A stretch of 10,265 bases of DNA from JBBQKP01 sp038326995 (GCA_038326995.1 JBBQKP010000118.1:1-10265); one strand, 5' to 3'. Numbered from the stretch's first letter, positions 1 through 6,184 are shown. Notes: a model not told the origin generated them from the letters alone. A program made the numbers and translations.

Positions 1-2
1 CC

Positions 3-98
3 GTTCGCGAGGGCGAGATGCCGCCGGATTGGTGTTGTATTTGCACCGGAAACCCGACGCCGATTTCGCCGGAGATTGCCGGGGCGGAGGTGGATTAA
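3..98 (+). CDS. C-terminal end of an unidentified protein (5' partial)
   Basis: An open frame enters from the left edge and ends at TAA 96-98, giving 31 residues. The visible tail includes MPPDWCCICTGNPTP, with three cysteines in a WCCIC pattern, and ends in an acidic AGAEVD. Codon choice resembles the clear genes here (many codons ending in G or C), and the repeat-filled spacer starts right after the stop, which supports a real gene end. The cysteines could bind metal, but the piece is too short to name a family. The gene would be convergent with rodA. The main doubt is that a 31-codon open frame can occur by chance in GC-rich DNA. Confidence 0.45.
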   Translation, partial: VREGEMPPDWCCICTGNPTPISPEIAGAEVD

Positions 99-186
99 AA
101 CGTGTGCAAACCGGCGGGATAAATCCCATGTCATGCGACGCTTGATTGGCCCGACATGATGACATTGACGCGCATGTTTGTCGAAA

Positions 187-210
187 ACGGCGGGATAAAT
201 CCCGCCCTAC
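187..210 (-). repeat. REP-like palindrome, family A, single copy
   Basis: This is an imperfectly nested palindrome, GGCGGGATAAATCCCGCC, followed by CTAC at 207-210. Read on the minus strand it is a GTAG foot, then GG, then a hairpin, which is the arrangement of classical REP elements. A truncated relative lacking the CTAC end (cggcgggataaatccc) lies at about 113-128. The element lies in the spacer between convergent genes, a common site for REPs. Confidence 0.7.
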
Positions 211-223
211 GGGGCGCATCTTC

Positions 224-287
224 GTAGGGTGGGATTTATCCCACGCGATCGGGCGTGCGGAAAACGGCGGGATAAATCCCGCCCTAC
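224..287. repeat. BIME-like inverted pair of family A REPs (best copy)
   Basis: The left half begins with GTAG at 224-227 and continues into the hairpin TGGGATTTATCCCA. The right half contains GGCGGGATAAATCCCGCC and closes with CTAC at 284-287. The two halves are inverted relative to each other, so the 64-bp unit can form two small hairpins or one long one. The linker carries CACGC and GCGTG, which can also pair. Paired inverted REPs of this type are called BIMEs in enterobacteria. Confidence 0.75.
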
Positions 288-290
288 ATT

Positions 291-446
291 GCTGACCCTA
301 CATGGTTACATTGACGCGCATCTTCGACGAAAATCGGTGGGATTTATCCCACGCGGTTGCGCGTGCGGGAAACGGCGGGATAAATCCCGCCCTACGGGGC
401 TGACCCTACATGATTACATTGACGCGCATCTTCGACGAAAATCGGC
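291..446 (+). repeat. 108-bp-period direct repeat enclosing REP pairs
   Basis: A 48-bp stretch at 291-338, starting gctgaccctacatg and ending cgacgaaaatcgg, recurs at 399-446 with one difference (ggttac versus gattac). The offset is 108 bp. Its inner part, acattgacgcgcat, also occurs in a more diverged copy from 162. The family A palindromes sit between the copies, so the REP cluster seems to have grown by duplication of a larger unit rather than by independent insertion of each palindrome. Confidence 0.65.
337..395. repeat. BIME-like inverted pair, family A, left foot lost
   Basis: The unit has the same organisation as the best copy: TGGGATTTATCCCA, then CGCG, a short linker and GCGTGCGG, then GGCGGGATAAATCCCGCC closed by CTAC at 392-395. 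The GTAG expected at the left end is replaced by unrelated sequence (aaaatcg), so this copy looks degenerate on one side. The linker differs from the 224-287 copy (cggttgc instead of cgatcgg). Confidence 0.65.
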
Positions 447-465
447 GGGATGAATCCCGCCCTAC
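444..465 (-). repeat. REP-like palindrome, family A, variant
   Basis: The palindrome GGCGGGATGAATCCCGCC is followed by CTAC at 462-465. The A-to-G change in the central loop is the only difference from the common form. It lies at the end of the second 108-bp-period copy and just before the 21-bp tandem array. Confidence 0.65.
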
Positions 466-486
466 GGGGCTGCGCTTTGCACCGCA

Positions 487-675
487 GACCTTGAAGTGTG
501 CACTTTAGACCTTGCACTGTGCACTTTAGACCTTGCACTGTGCACTTTAGACCTTGCACTGTGCACTTTAGACCTTGCACTGTGCAGTTCACGCCTTGCA
601 CTGTGCAGTTCACGCCTTGCACTGTGCAGTTCACGCCTTGCACTGTGCAGTTCACGCCTCGCACTGTGCACTTTC
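487..675. repeat. Nine-unit 21-bp tandem array with phased dyads
   Basis: Nine consecutive 21-bp units run without spacers. Eight units carry the dyad TGCAC-T-GTGCA, centred at 518, 539, 560, 581, 602, 623, 644 and 665; the last copy has one changed base and the first unit (487-507) has lost the left arm. Between dyads there are two unit types: units up to about 570 have CTTTAGACCT and units from 571 have GTTCACGCCT, while the final unit returns to CTTT. The variable segments differ at four positions, but the dyad is kept. Spacing of 21 bp is two helical turns, so all dyads face the same side of DNA. Because 21 is a multiple of three, several frames stay open without coding; I do not call the resulting frames genes. 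The function is unknown; possibilities are an iteron-like protein-binding array or a minisatellite. Confidence 0.9.
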
Positions 676-804
676 GATGGTCCGCGATGCGGGTGGTGTT
701 GATCGCTGTGTGGTTGCGGCGGGTTTGATCGGACGTGCGTGAACGCGGTGAAATAAACAGAAATATCAGGCGATTTTCTGATGACGAAGTAAAGTCGAGT
801 CTTC

Positions 805-862
805 GGAGGGTGGGATTCATCCCACGCGTTCAGGCGTGCGGCAAAACGGCGGGATAAATCCC
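805..862. repeat. BIME-like inverted pair, family A, GGAG foot
   Basis: This distant family A copy starts with GGAG at 805-808, an accepted alternative to GTAG in REP elements. It continues with TGGGATTCATCCCA, a CGCGTTCAGGCGTGCGG linker and a right half, GGCGGGATAAATCCCG, that is cut short before CTAC. It lies some 330 bp from the main cluster, on the far side of the tandem array and close to the 3' end of rodA. The 130 bp between 676 and 804 hold nothing I recognise. Confidence 0.65.
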
Positions 863-901
863 GAGTCAGGCAACGCCGGTCGAGTCAGGCAACGCCTGAC
901 T
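862..901 (-). repeat. 19-bp direct repeat with hairpin after rodA
   Basis: CGAGTCAGGCAACGCC occurs at 862-877 and again at 881-896. The second copy extends into a perfect hairpin: AGTCAGGC (883-890), loop AAC, GCCTGACT (894-901). It lies about 40 bp past the rodA stop on the minus strand. It could halt transcription or protect the mRNA 3' end, but no T-run follows on the minus strand, so it is not a standard intrinsic terminator. Confidence 0.5.
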
Positions 902-941
902 GGCGACACATGTCTGCGACCCGAATCATTCACGCTCGTCA

Positions 942-2171
942 TCAATCCCCGAACTCGAACGAATCGCGTGCCATCACCAGAGGCCGATTGCGGCCGATGT
1001 TCAATAAAAGCCCGGCGGCGATGAAGCTGGCGATCAGGCTGCTGCCGCCGGCGGAGACGAACGGCAGCGTGACGCCGGTGACAGGAAAAATGCGAATCGC
1101 CACGCCCATATTCAGTAATGCCTGCGACGCCAGAACCGCGACCAGGCCGACGGCGGCGAGTCGGCCGAAGGGTTCCTTGGTGGACCCGGCGACTTCGAGA
1201 CCGGCGGCAAAGATCACCAGATAGCACAGCACGATCACGATCGCCCCGGCGAGGCCAAACTGCTCGCCGATGAGCGCGAAAATCATGTCGTTGTGACCTT
1301 CGGGCACCTGCTGGCCGACGGGAATTTCGCCAATGCCTTTGCCCCACATGCCCCCCGAGCCGAAAGCGTTGACGGCCCAGTATTGCTGAAAGCCCACGCC
1401 CTGGCGCGTCGCGGAGTCATCCAGAAAAAGTGCGAAAACCCTGTCACGCTGATACTTCTTCATCAGCTCTGGAAACTTGCCCAAGACCGGCACGTGGTCC
1501 TGCCCACTGAGCCAGACGACGGGCATCATCGATACGCCCAGCACGACGATGATGAGCATGTGCCTGAGCTTCGCCCCGGCCGCGTAGAGCATCGCCAGCA
1601 ATGTGGGGATGAACACCAATGCGGTGCCCAGATCGGGCTGTTTGAGGATCAGAAGCACCGGGCCCATGCACAGCGCGAACGACACGAGAAGCCCGGAAAT
1701 GCGGCGGTGATTTTCGCGAAAGCGAAGATAGCGTGCGACGGCAAGAATGAACGAGATTTTCAAAAGCTCCGCGGGCTGAATACTCGCCCCGCCGAATGCG
1801 ATCCAGTTGTACGCGCCGTTACGCATCGTCACGCCAGGCAGCGGATTCGTTCCGCCGATGCTTGCGCCCAGCACGGTGTAAAGCACAGGGATAAACGACA
1901 GGGCATAGAGCACCCACGCGGCCCTGCCGAGCAGTTGATAGTTGAAGAGTTGAAGCACGAGCAGCACGACGCACGCGACGATGAGATAAGCGCTTTGGCG
2001 AAGGGCGGTGTTGTCGGGCACGCTGGTGCTGAGCTGTGCGTATTCGTGGATCGTCACCAGCCCCGCGCCGCACAGGATAATGACGGCCAGGACGATGGGC
2101 CAATTGATGCGTGAGAGCACGCCGGCGGTCTTGCGCAATCGCTCGCGAAGATAGTAGGGCGTGAAGGGCAT
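942..2171 (-). CDS. rodA: RodA-type peptidoglycan glycosyltransferase (SEDS family)
   Basis: This integral membrane enzyme polymerises lipid II into glycan strands during side-wall elongation, working with a class B penicillin-binding protein. The 409-residue product has about ten hydrophobic segments, from 26-42 to 375-392. SEDS signatures are clear: NWIAFGGASIQPAELLKI at 122-139, KQPDLGTALVFIP near 177-189, a large extracellular loop with EGHNDMIFALIGEQFG at 291-306, and VTGVTLPFVSAGGSSL at 364-379. D295 in the HNDMIFA block corresponds to the aspartate essential in E. coli RodA. The QRDRVFALFLDD stretch and overall length favour RodA over FtsW, though FtsW cannot be excluded from sequence alone. 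The ATG is the only upstream ATG in frame; no Shine-Dalgarno sequence precedes it. The gene lies 119 bp after pyrD on the same strand, so co-transcription is possible but not shown. Confidence 0.93.
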   Translation of the reverse strand: MPFTPYYLRERLRKTAGVLSRINWPIVLAVIILCGAGLVTIHEYAQLSTSVPDNTALRQSAYLIVACVVLLVLQLFNYQLLGRAAWVLYALSFIPVLYTVLGASIGGTNPLPGVTMRNGAYNWIAFGGASIQPAELLKISFILAVARYLRFRENHRRISGLLVSFALCMGPVLLILKQPDLGTALVFIPTLLAMLYAAGAKLRHMLIIVVLGVSMMPVVWLSGQDHVPVLGKFPELMKKYQRDRVFALFLDDSATRQGVGFQQYWAVNAFGSGGMWGKGIGEIPVGQQVPEGHNDMIFALIGEQFGLAGAIVIVLCYLVIFAAGLEVAGSTKEPFGRLAAVGLVAVLASQALLNMGVAIRIFPVTGVTLPFVSAGGSSLIASFIAAGLLLNIGRNRPLVMARDSFEFGD

Positions 2172-2290
2172 CAGGAGGGCAAGCAGCGGGACGAGACGGG
2201 TGTTAAAGACAGGCGACGAAGAATGGAGGGCGGCAGTCCCTGTCGCTTGTCGCGGAAACTTACTCGGATCCGTATTAGATCAGGCTGTCA

Positions 2291-3229
2291 TCAAGTCGCA
2301 ATCTGCAGCTTTCCGGTCAACTCGCTGATTTTGGAAAGGCCAAGTGACTGCGCGTAATCGGCAAGCCCGGCGGTGATTTTTTCCGGCGTGGCGGGGTCGA
2401 TGAACAGGGCCGTGCCGATGGAGACGGCCGACGCACCGGCGAGCATAAACTCGGCCGCGTCTTGCCAGGTCTGCACGCCGCCCATGCCAATCAACGGCAC
2501 GCCGGCGTCTTTGGAAACAAGTCGATAGACGCGGTGGACCATCGCCAGCGCGACGGGCTTGACGGCCGGGCCCGACAGACCGCCCGTGACGTTGGCGAGC
2601 CTGGGCCGCTGCGTTTTGAGGTCGATGGACATGGCCGTGATCGTGTTGATGAGCGAGAGGATGTCGGCCCCGCCCTCGACGGCGGCGCGGGCCGTCAGTG
2701 CGATGTCTTCGACGTTGGGGCTCAGCTTGACGATCAGCGGCTTGCCCGAGCAGACGGCCTTCACCTCGCGAATCAGCTCTCGAAGGCGCGTCGGGTTCGT
2801 GCCGAAAGTCAGGCCGTCCGAGACGTTCGGGCACGAGACGTTCAGCTCGATCGCGGCGGTGATATCAAGGCTCGAAACGCCAGCAGTTGTTTCAACATAA
2901 TCGTGCGTGCTGTGCCCGGCCACATTCACCACCACCGGGCACTTCATCGTGCGAAGCTGCGGCACTTTTTCTTCGATGAAGCGGCCCAGCCCGACGTTCG
3001 CCAGACCGATCGCGTTGAGCATGCCCGCGCGGGTTTCGACGACACGCGTCGGCGAGTTGCCCGCACGCTCATGGCGCGTGATCGATTTGGTGACGAACGC
3101 CCCCAGTTTTGAGAAGTCGAGATAGGGTGCGTATTCGAGCGCGTACCCGCACGTGCCCGAGCAGGTGAGCGTGGGATGGGCCAGCTTCAACCCGCGGAGA
3201 TCGACCGACGTTTCGACGCGAGAATCCAT
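2291..3229 (-). CDS. pyrD: Dihydroorotate dehydrogenase, class 1B catalytic subunit
   Basis: The enzyme oxidises dihydroorotate to orotate, the fourth step of pyrimidine synthesis, using FMN in the cytosol. The 312-residue product has the usual length for PyrDB and begins with TLTCSGTCGYALEY. Other hallmarks are FVTKSITRHERAGNSPTR at 45-62, NAIGLANVG at 72-80, ELNVSCPN at 128-135, the KLSPNV lysine region at 168-173, NTITAMSIDL at 195-204, GGLSGPAVKP at 216-225 and GMGG at 248-251 for FMN phosphate. C133 sits where class 1B enzymes have their catalytic cysteine; class 2 enzymes have serine. Class 1B normally needs PyrK, an FAD and 2Fe-2S subunit passing electrons to NAD, but no pyrK is adjacent, so it may be elsewhere. 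The neighbours nuoF and rodA are unrelated to pyrimidine synthesis. No strong Shine-Dalgarno sequence is visible. Confidence 0.95.
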   Translation of the reverse strand: MDSRVETSVDLRGLKLAHPTLTCSGTCGYALEYAPYLDFSKLGAFVTKSITRHERAGNSPTRVVETRAGMLNAIGLANVGLGRFIEEKVPQLRTMKCPVVVNVAGHSTHDYVETTAGVSSLDITAAIELNVSCPNVSDGLTFGTNPTRLRELIREVKAVCSGKPLIVKLSPNVEDIALTARAAVEGGADILSLINTITAMSIDLKTQRPRLANVTGGLSGPAVKPVALAMVHRVYRLVSKDAGVPLIGMGGVQTWQDAAEFMLAGASAVSIGTALFIDPATPEKITAGLADYAQSLGLSKISELTGKLQIAT

Positions 3230-3346
3230 TTCGTCACATTACGCGACCGCCGACAAAACGCACCGTCTGAATCGTTTGAAGTGAAGCCCGTCTGAAATGA
3301 CGACCCTCTGAAGATCGTCAAACGAGCGACCGCGATCTTCGCGATC

Positions 3347-4702
3347 TTATCTGGTGTTGCTGCCCATCGGAGTCAGCACGTTGGAATTGCCTCGCGAGAT
3401 TTTCAGCGACACGCGGCGGGTCGGTTCTTCCGGACAGGCGGCGGCAAATTCGTCGTAGAACTTGTTGATGAAGGTACGCGTCGCCCACGCCGTTCCGTCG
3501 GCCAGGCCGCAGATCGTCGTGCCGGGCATGATGCCCATCGTCTTCTCGAGTTCCAGCAGCATTTCCAAATCCTTAGCGCGGCCACCACCGTCGCAAATAC
3601 GGTCGAGAATTTTCTTCATCCACTCCGTGCCCTCGCGGCAAGGCGTGCACTGGCCGCAGCTTTCGTGGGCGTAGAACCGCACGCAGTTTCGCAGTGCATG
3701 CACCATGTTGACGTGCTCGTTCATGACGATCATCCCGGCCGTGCCCAGGCCCAGACAGCCGCCCTTGAATCGCACATCGTCGAAGTCGAGCTTCACGTCG
3801 AGCTGATTTGTGCCCAGCACGCCCATGCTGATTCCGCCGCAAATCGCGGCCTTATATTTGCCGCCCTTCATTCCGCCGCCCAGCGTGTTGATGGCGTAGT
3901 CGAGCGTGATGCCCAGCTCGTCTTCGTACACGCCCGGCTTGTTCACATGACCCGACATGCCAAACAGCTTCGGCCCGGGAGAGCTGGGCGTGCCCATGGA
4001 TTTGAACCATGCCGCGCCGCGATTGATGATGTGCGGAACGCACGCGAGCGTCTCGACGTTGTTGATGACAGTTGGCCTGGCGAACGCACCGGCGATGGCG
4101 GGAAAGGGCGGCTTGTTTCGCGGCCAGCCGCGCTTGCCTTCGAGCGATTCGAGCAGTCCGGTTTCTTCGCCGCAAATGTACGCACCCGCGCCGCGGTGCA
4201 GGTAGCACTCGACTTTATGGCGAGAGCCTAACACGCCGTTCTGACCGAAAATGCCGTGGTCGTAAGCCTCTTTGATGGCCCGCTCGAGGACCTTGGCGCT
4301 GAAATGATATTCGCCGCGAATATAGATGTAGGCGATATCAACCTGCGTCGCGATGCAGGCGATGGCGATGCCTTCGAGCATCTGGTGCGGATCGTAATCC
4401 ATGAGGTAGCGGTCTTTGAACGTTCCGGGTTCGGATTCGTCGGCATTGACCGTGAGGTAGTGCGTCCCCTTTTTTTCCTTGGGGATGAACGACCATTTTT
4501 GCCCCGTGGAAAACCCCGCCCCGCCTCTGCCGCGAAGCGACGAATCGGTGACGAGTTTTATGATGTCGTCGGGCGTCATGTCCAAGGCCTTGCGCAGCGC
4601 GGTGTAGCCGCCGGTGCCGACGTAGTCGTCGTACCAATAGGTCTTGCGCTGCGAGGCTTCGAGTGGGATGCGAGCGGTGAGAACGGGTTCGGTGAACGCC
4701 AT
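3347..4702 (-). CDS. nuoF: NADH-quinone oxidoreductase subunit F (51 kDa, complex I)
   Basis: NuoF is the peripheral complex I subunit that binds NADH and FMN and passes electrons to the iron-sulfur chain. The 451-residue product matches the family length. RGRGGAGF at 57-64 is the nucleotide/FMN glycine loop, NADESEPGTFKDR at 86-98 and GAGAYICGEETGLLESLEGK at 171-190 are core signatures, and ESCGQCTPCREG (347-358) supplies three cysteines (349, 352, 355) of the N3 4Fe-4S cluster with C398 in GTTICGLADG as the fourth. All expected ligands are present. Within the window it is not flanked by nuoE or nuoG: the gene upstream is divergent and unrelated, and pyrD lies 117 bp downstream. The 101-bp divergent gap must hold its promoter. 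TATAAC occurs just before the ATG on the minus strand, too close for an ordinary leader, and no Shine-Dalgarno sequence is seen. NAD-reducing hydrogenase or formate dehydrogenase subunits are related, but the length and lack of extra domains favour NuoF. Confidence 0.95.
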   Translation of the reverse strand: MAFTEPVLTARIPLEASQRKTYWYDDYVGTGGYTALRKALDMTPDDIIKLVTDSSLRGRGGAGFSTGQKWSFIPKEKKGTHYLTVNADESEPGTFKDRYLMDYDPHQMLEGIAIACIATQVDIAYIYIRGEYHFSAKVLERAIKEAYDHGIFGQNGVLGSRHKVECYLHRGAGAYICGEETGLLESLEGKRGWPRNKPPFPAIAGAFARPTVINNVETLACVPHIINRGAAWFKSMGTPSSPGPKLFGMSGHVNKPGVYEDELGITLDYAINTLGGGMKGGKYKAAICGGISMGVLGTNQLDVKLDFDDVRFKGGCLGLGTAGMIVMNEHVNMVHALRNCVRFYAHESCGQCTPCREGTEWMKKILDRICDGGGRAKDLEMLLELEKTMGIMPGTTICGLADGTAWATRTFINKFYDEFAAACPEEPTRRVSLKISRGNSNVLTPMGSNTR

Positions 4703-4803
4703 AGTGTTATAAGGTTAGCTGCGGCGATCGTTTGATCAACCACAAAGCCGAGATGTTTCGCTAGATTTGGAAAGCGGAGTCAGAGCAGATACACCCAGCA
4801 CAT

Positions 4804-5067
4804 ATGCCGATGCAAGAAACGGATGACGATGAGGGCGACGATGACAGCGACGATGCGGGCGACGATGACAGCGACTATCGGACGATGCCTTGCCCCCACT
4901 GCAAGCGCGAGATCGCGGAGGATGCGGTCCAATGCCCGAGGTGCAGGAATTATCTTTCGGACGAGGACCTCCAAACCCGCGGCCGAACGATCCCAAAGTG
5001 GGCGATCGTGACAGCCGTCGTGATGCTGGTGGTGTTCGTGTTTTCGATAGTACTGCGGGTGTTTTGA
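4804..5067 (+). CDS. Small acidic zinc-ribbon protein with C-terminal membrane helix
   Basis: The 87-residue product has three parts. Residues 5-25 are almost all Asp, Glu and Ser, built from an eight-residue near-repeat (GDDDSDDA/GDDDSDY); the DNA shows this as 19-bp copies at 4833-4851 and 4857-4875. Residues 29-52 form a zinc ribbon with CPHC and CPRC knuckles 11 residues apart (PCPHCKREIAEDAVQCPRCRNYL). Residues 64-84 are one hydrophobic helix (PKWAIVTAVVMLVVFVFSIVL), predicting a tail-anchored protein with the ribbon in the cytosol. The four cysteines would bind one zinc. I recall similar small zinc-ribbon/membrane proteins from planctomycetes without known function. The start is the first ATG; a second ATG at 4810 is possible. 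It is divergent from nuoF with a 101-bp gap. Confidence 0.85.
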   Translation: MPMQETDDDEGDDDSDDAGDDDSDYRTMPCPHCKREIAEDAVQCPRCRNYLSDEDLQTRGRTIPKWAIVTAVVMLVVFVFSIVLRVF

Positions 5068-5377
5068 GCGAGGGGTTCTGCATGGAATGGTTTTGTTTGA
5101 AAGAACCGCGAACGAAGTTGACTGTATTTTGGTCGGCTGTATTTTGATCAGGACGCGAATTACTATTGAAAGCCGTGGCAACGCCCTTGGGGCCAACTTC
5201 ATCACCTGTCCTCGAAAGCTACAGCTAGCCGCCCTACGGCCAGCGAACTGACCGCAACGCCGACTCCTCCGTGGAGACCACCGGCACGACACTAGACGAC
5301 GCTGTCGGGCACGAAGGCCTGGGCCAGGACAAATCCATAGGACTCTATTAAAACCGCGCCCGCCACCTCGACCCCGG
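5068..5377. other. Intergenic stretch without a convincing gene
   Basis: I see no gene here. Two short copies of CTGTATTTTG lie at 5122-5131 and 5138-5147. TTGACT at 5118 with TATTTT at 5140 resembles a sigma-70 promoter with a 16-bp spacer, but it lies over 330 bp before the next start and I do not call it. GGTTCT and AGAACC around 5075-5107 could form a weak, long-looped hairpin after the zinc-ribbon gene. Confidence 0.4.
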
Positions 5378-5410
5378 CACGCTCTGGCGTACCGGAACGT
5401 AGCACCCGGC
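5378..5410 (+). repeat. Family B 33-bp repeat, left copy flanking orphan gene
   Basis: The repeat contains CTCTGGCGTACCGGAACG and ends GCACCCGGC. It matches 6185-6217 in the same orientation with one mismatch, and matches the reverse complement of 5966-5998 at 28 of 33 positions. The centre is a near-dyad (TCTGG and CCGGA around CGTA), and read from the other strand it begins GCCGGGTGC, a possible head tag. It looks like another REP-type dispersed element. Confidence 0.75.
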
Positions 5411-5465
5411 CTAACTTCCAGGGCTCTCCTGAATACCTCCCTTGTATACCACCAACTACCCGACC

Positions 5466-5470
5466 AGGAG
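5466..5470 (+). promoter_or_regulatory. Shine-Dalgarno site of the orphan gene
   Basis: AGGAG lies seven bases before ATG 5478 and decides the start in favour of this ATG over the in-frame ATG at 5442. It is one of only two good Shine-Dalgarno sites in the window. Confidence 0.75.
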
Positions 5471-5477
5471 ATTGATA

Positions 5478-5966
5478 ATGGACAAAAGGGATAAGCGGAT
5501 GAGTATTCGAATGCGCAACTTTTTGTACGTTATTTCTATAATAATGTGCGTGATTGTTTCTTTTTTTGCATGGGCGGTTTTTGTAGACCGTTTGCATAAA
5601 TGGGAACACCGTGAATGGTGGTGTTTGCTTACCTTGGCAAATGCGATTCGCCACGATGAAGATCAGAGTTTCGGCGATCAATTACAGAATCGATCGTTCA
5701 CAACAGTTGAAGAATTGAATCGGTATCTAAACATCAGAAATGGAAACGTATTAGCATCGAGAGACGCTGCAATTGATGCTCTCAATTTTCTTATTCAGAG
5801 TGGGTACACGTCGCCATCACCTTCTTTACGTCATTCCAATCAGGTGTTGTTATCCTCGCCCACCTCTGCTTGGTGGGTGAAGTTACGGAGATTCGATCTG
5901 CAACTTACTGTTGATGGCCGTCCAAAGAAGGTCAGGCGTAATCAAGAAGAACATAAGGGGACGTAG
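5478..5966 (+). CDS. Unrecognised AT-rich membrane-anchored protein
   Basis: I do not recognise this 162-residue protein. It starts with a basic segment (MDKRDKRMSIRMR), then one hydrophobic helix at about 14-37 (FLYVISIIMCVIVSFFAWAVFV), predicting an N-terminal anchor or uncleaved signal. The rest is soluble: EHREWWCLLTLANAIRH at 43-59, an Asp/Gln-rich stretch with FTTVEELNRYL, an alanine-rich helix, and a lysine/arginine-rich tail (RPKKVRRNQEEHKGT). The DNA is clearly AT-richer than the flanking genes (codons such as ttt, tta, aat, ata), which suggests recent transfer. It has a strong Shine-Dalgarno site and is bracketed by inverted 33-bp repeats, the right one sharing the G of its TAG stop. 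The domain after the helix could face the periplasm. It could be a one-gene cassette, although the repeats may simply be dispersed REPs. Confidence 0.75.
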   Translation: MDKRDKRMSIRMRNFLYVISIIMCVIVSFFAWAVFVDRLHKWEHREWWCLLTLANAIRHDEDQSFGDQLQNRSFTTVEELNRYLNIRNGNVLASRDAAIDALNFLIQSGYTSPSPSLRHSNQVLLSSPTSAWWVKLRRFDLQLTVDGRPKKVRRNQEEHKGT

Positions 5967-5998
5967 CCGGGTGCCATGTTCTGGTACACCAGAGCTTG
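5966..5998 (-). repeat. Family B 33-bp repeat, inverted right copy
   Basis: Begins GCCGGGTGCCATG and contains the hairpin TCTGG-TACA-CCAGA. It is the reverse complement of the left copy at 28 of 33 positions, and its first base is the last base of the orphan gene stop codon. A second GGGTGCCA occurs at about 6004-6011 and may be a decayed extra copy. Confidence 0.7.
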
Positions 5999-6184
5999 CC
6001 GAAGGGTGCCAGTCGTTCTCGTGCTTTTGCACCGTGAAGCTACTGCGATGTCGAACATCCGCGAGACCCGGCTAAGCGTCAACCCGCCCGGCACGGTTCG
6101 CTTCCCGTCACTGTCCTGTAAACATCGGTCACCGCGGTTCGACAAAGACCGACGGGTGTGCAGCCGACGCAAAGCAAACTTGGA
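5999..6184. other. Intergenic stretch without a convincing gene
   Basis: This lies between two family B repeats. The open frame crossing it would run through the repeats and palindromes beyond, has no family features, and reads like non-coding GC-rich DNA. I see no RNA gene or terminator here. Confidence 0.4.

Noticed and set aside
487..675. CRISPR array
   Set aside because: The repeats are contiguous with no unique spacers, and no cas genes are present.
392..820. Long frames over the tandem array on both strands, giving proteins with seven-residue repeats (for example NCTVQGV or LCTLDLA)
   Set aside because: A 21-bp unit keeps any stop-free frame open, and several frames are open at once on both strands. 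The frames run into REP palindromes on either side, and no domain, signal or ribosome site supports coding.
4703..4745. TATAAC as the nuoF -10 box
   Set aside because: It ends only three bases before the ATG and has no -35 box at proper spacing (TTGATC would need about 22 bp).
5118..5145. Sigma-70-like promoter TTGACT and TATTTT with a 16-bp spacer
   Set aside because: It lies over 330 bp before the next gene with a repeat between, and the -10 box is weak, so it may be chance in an AT-richer patch.
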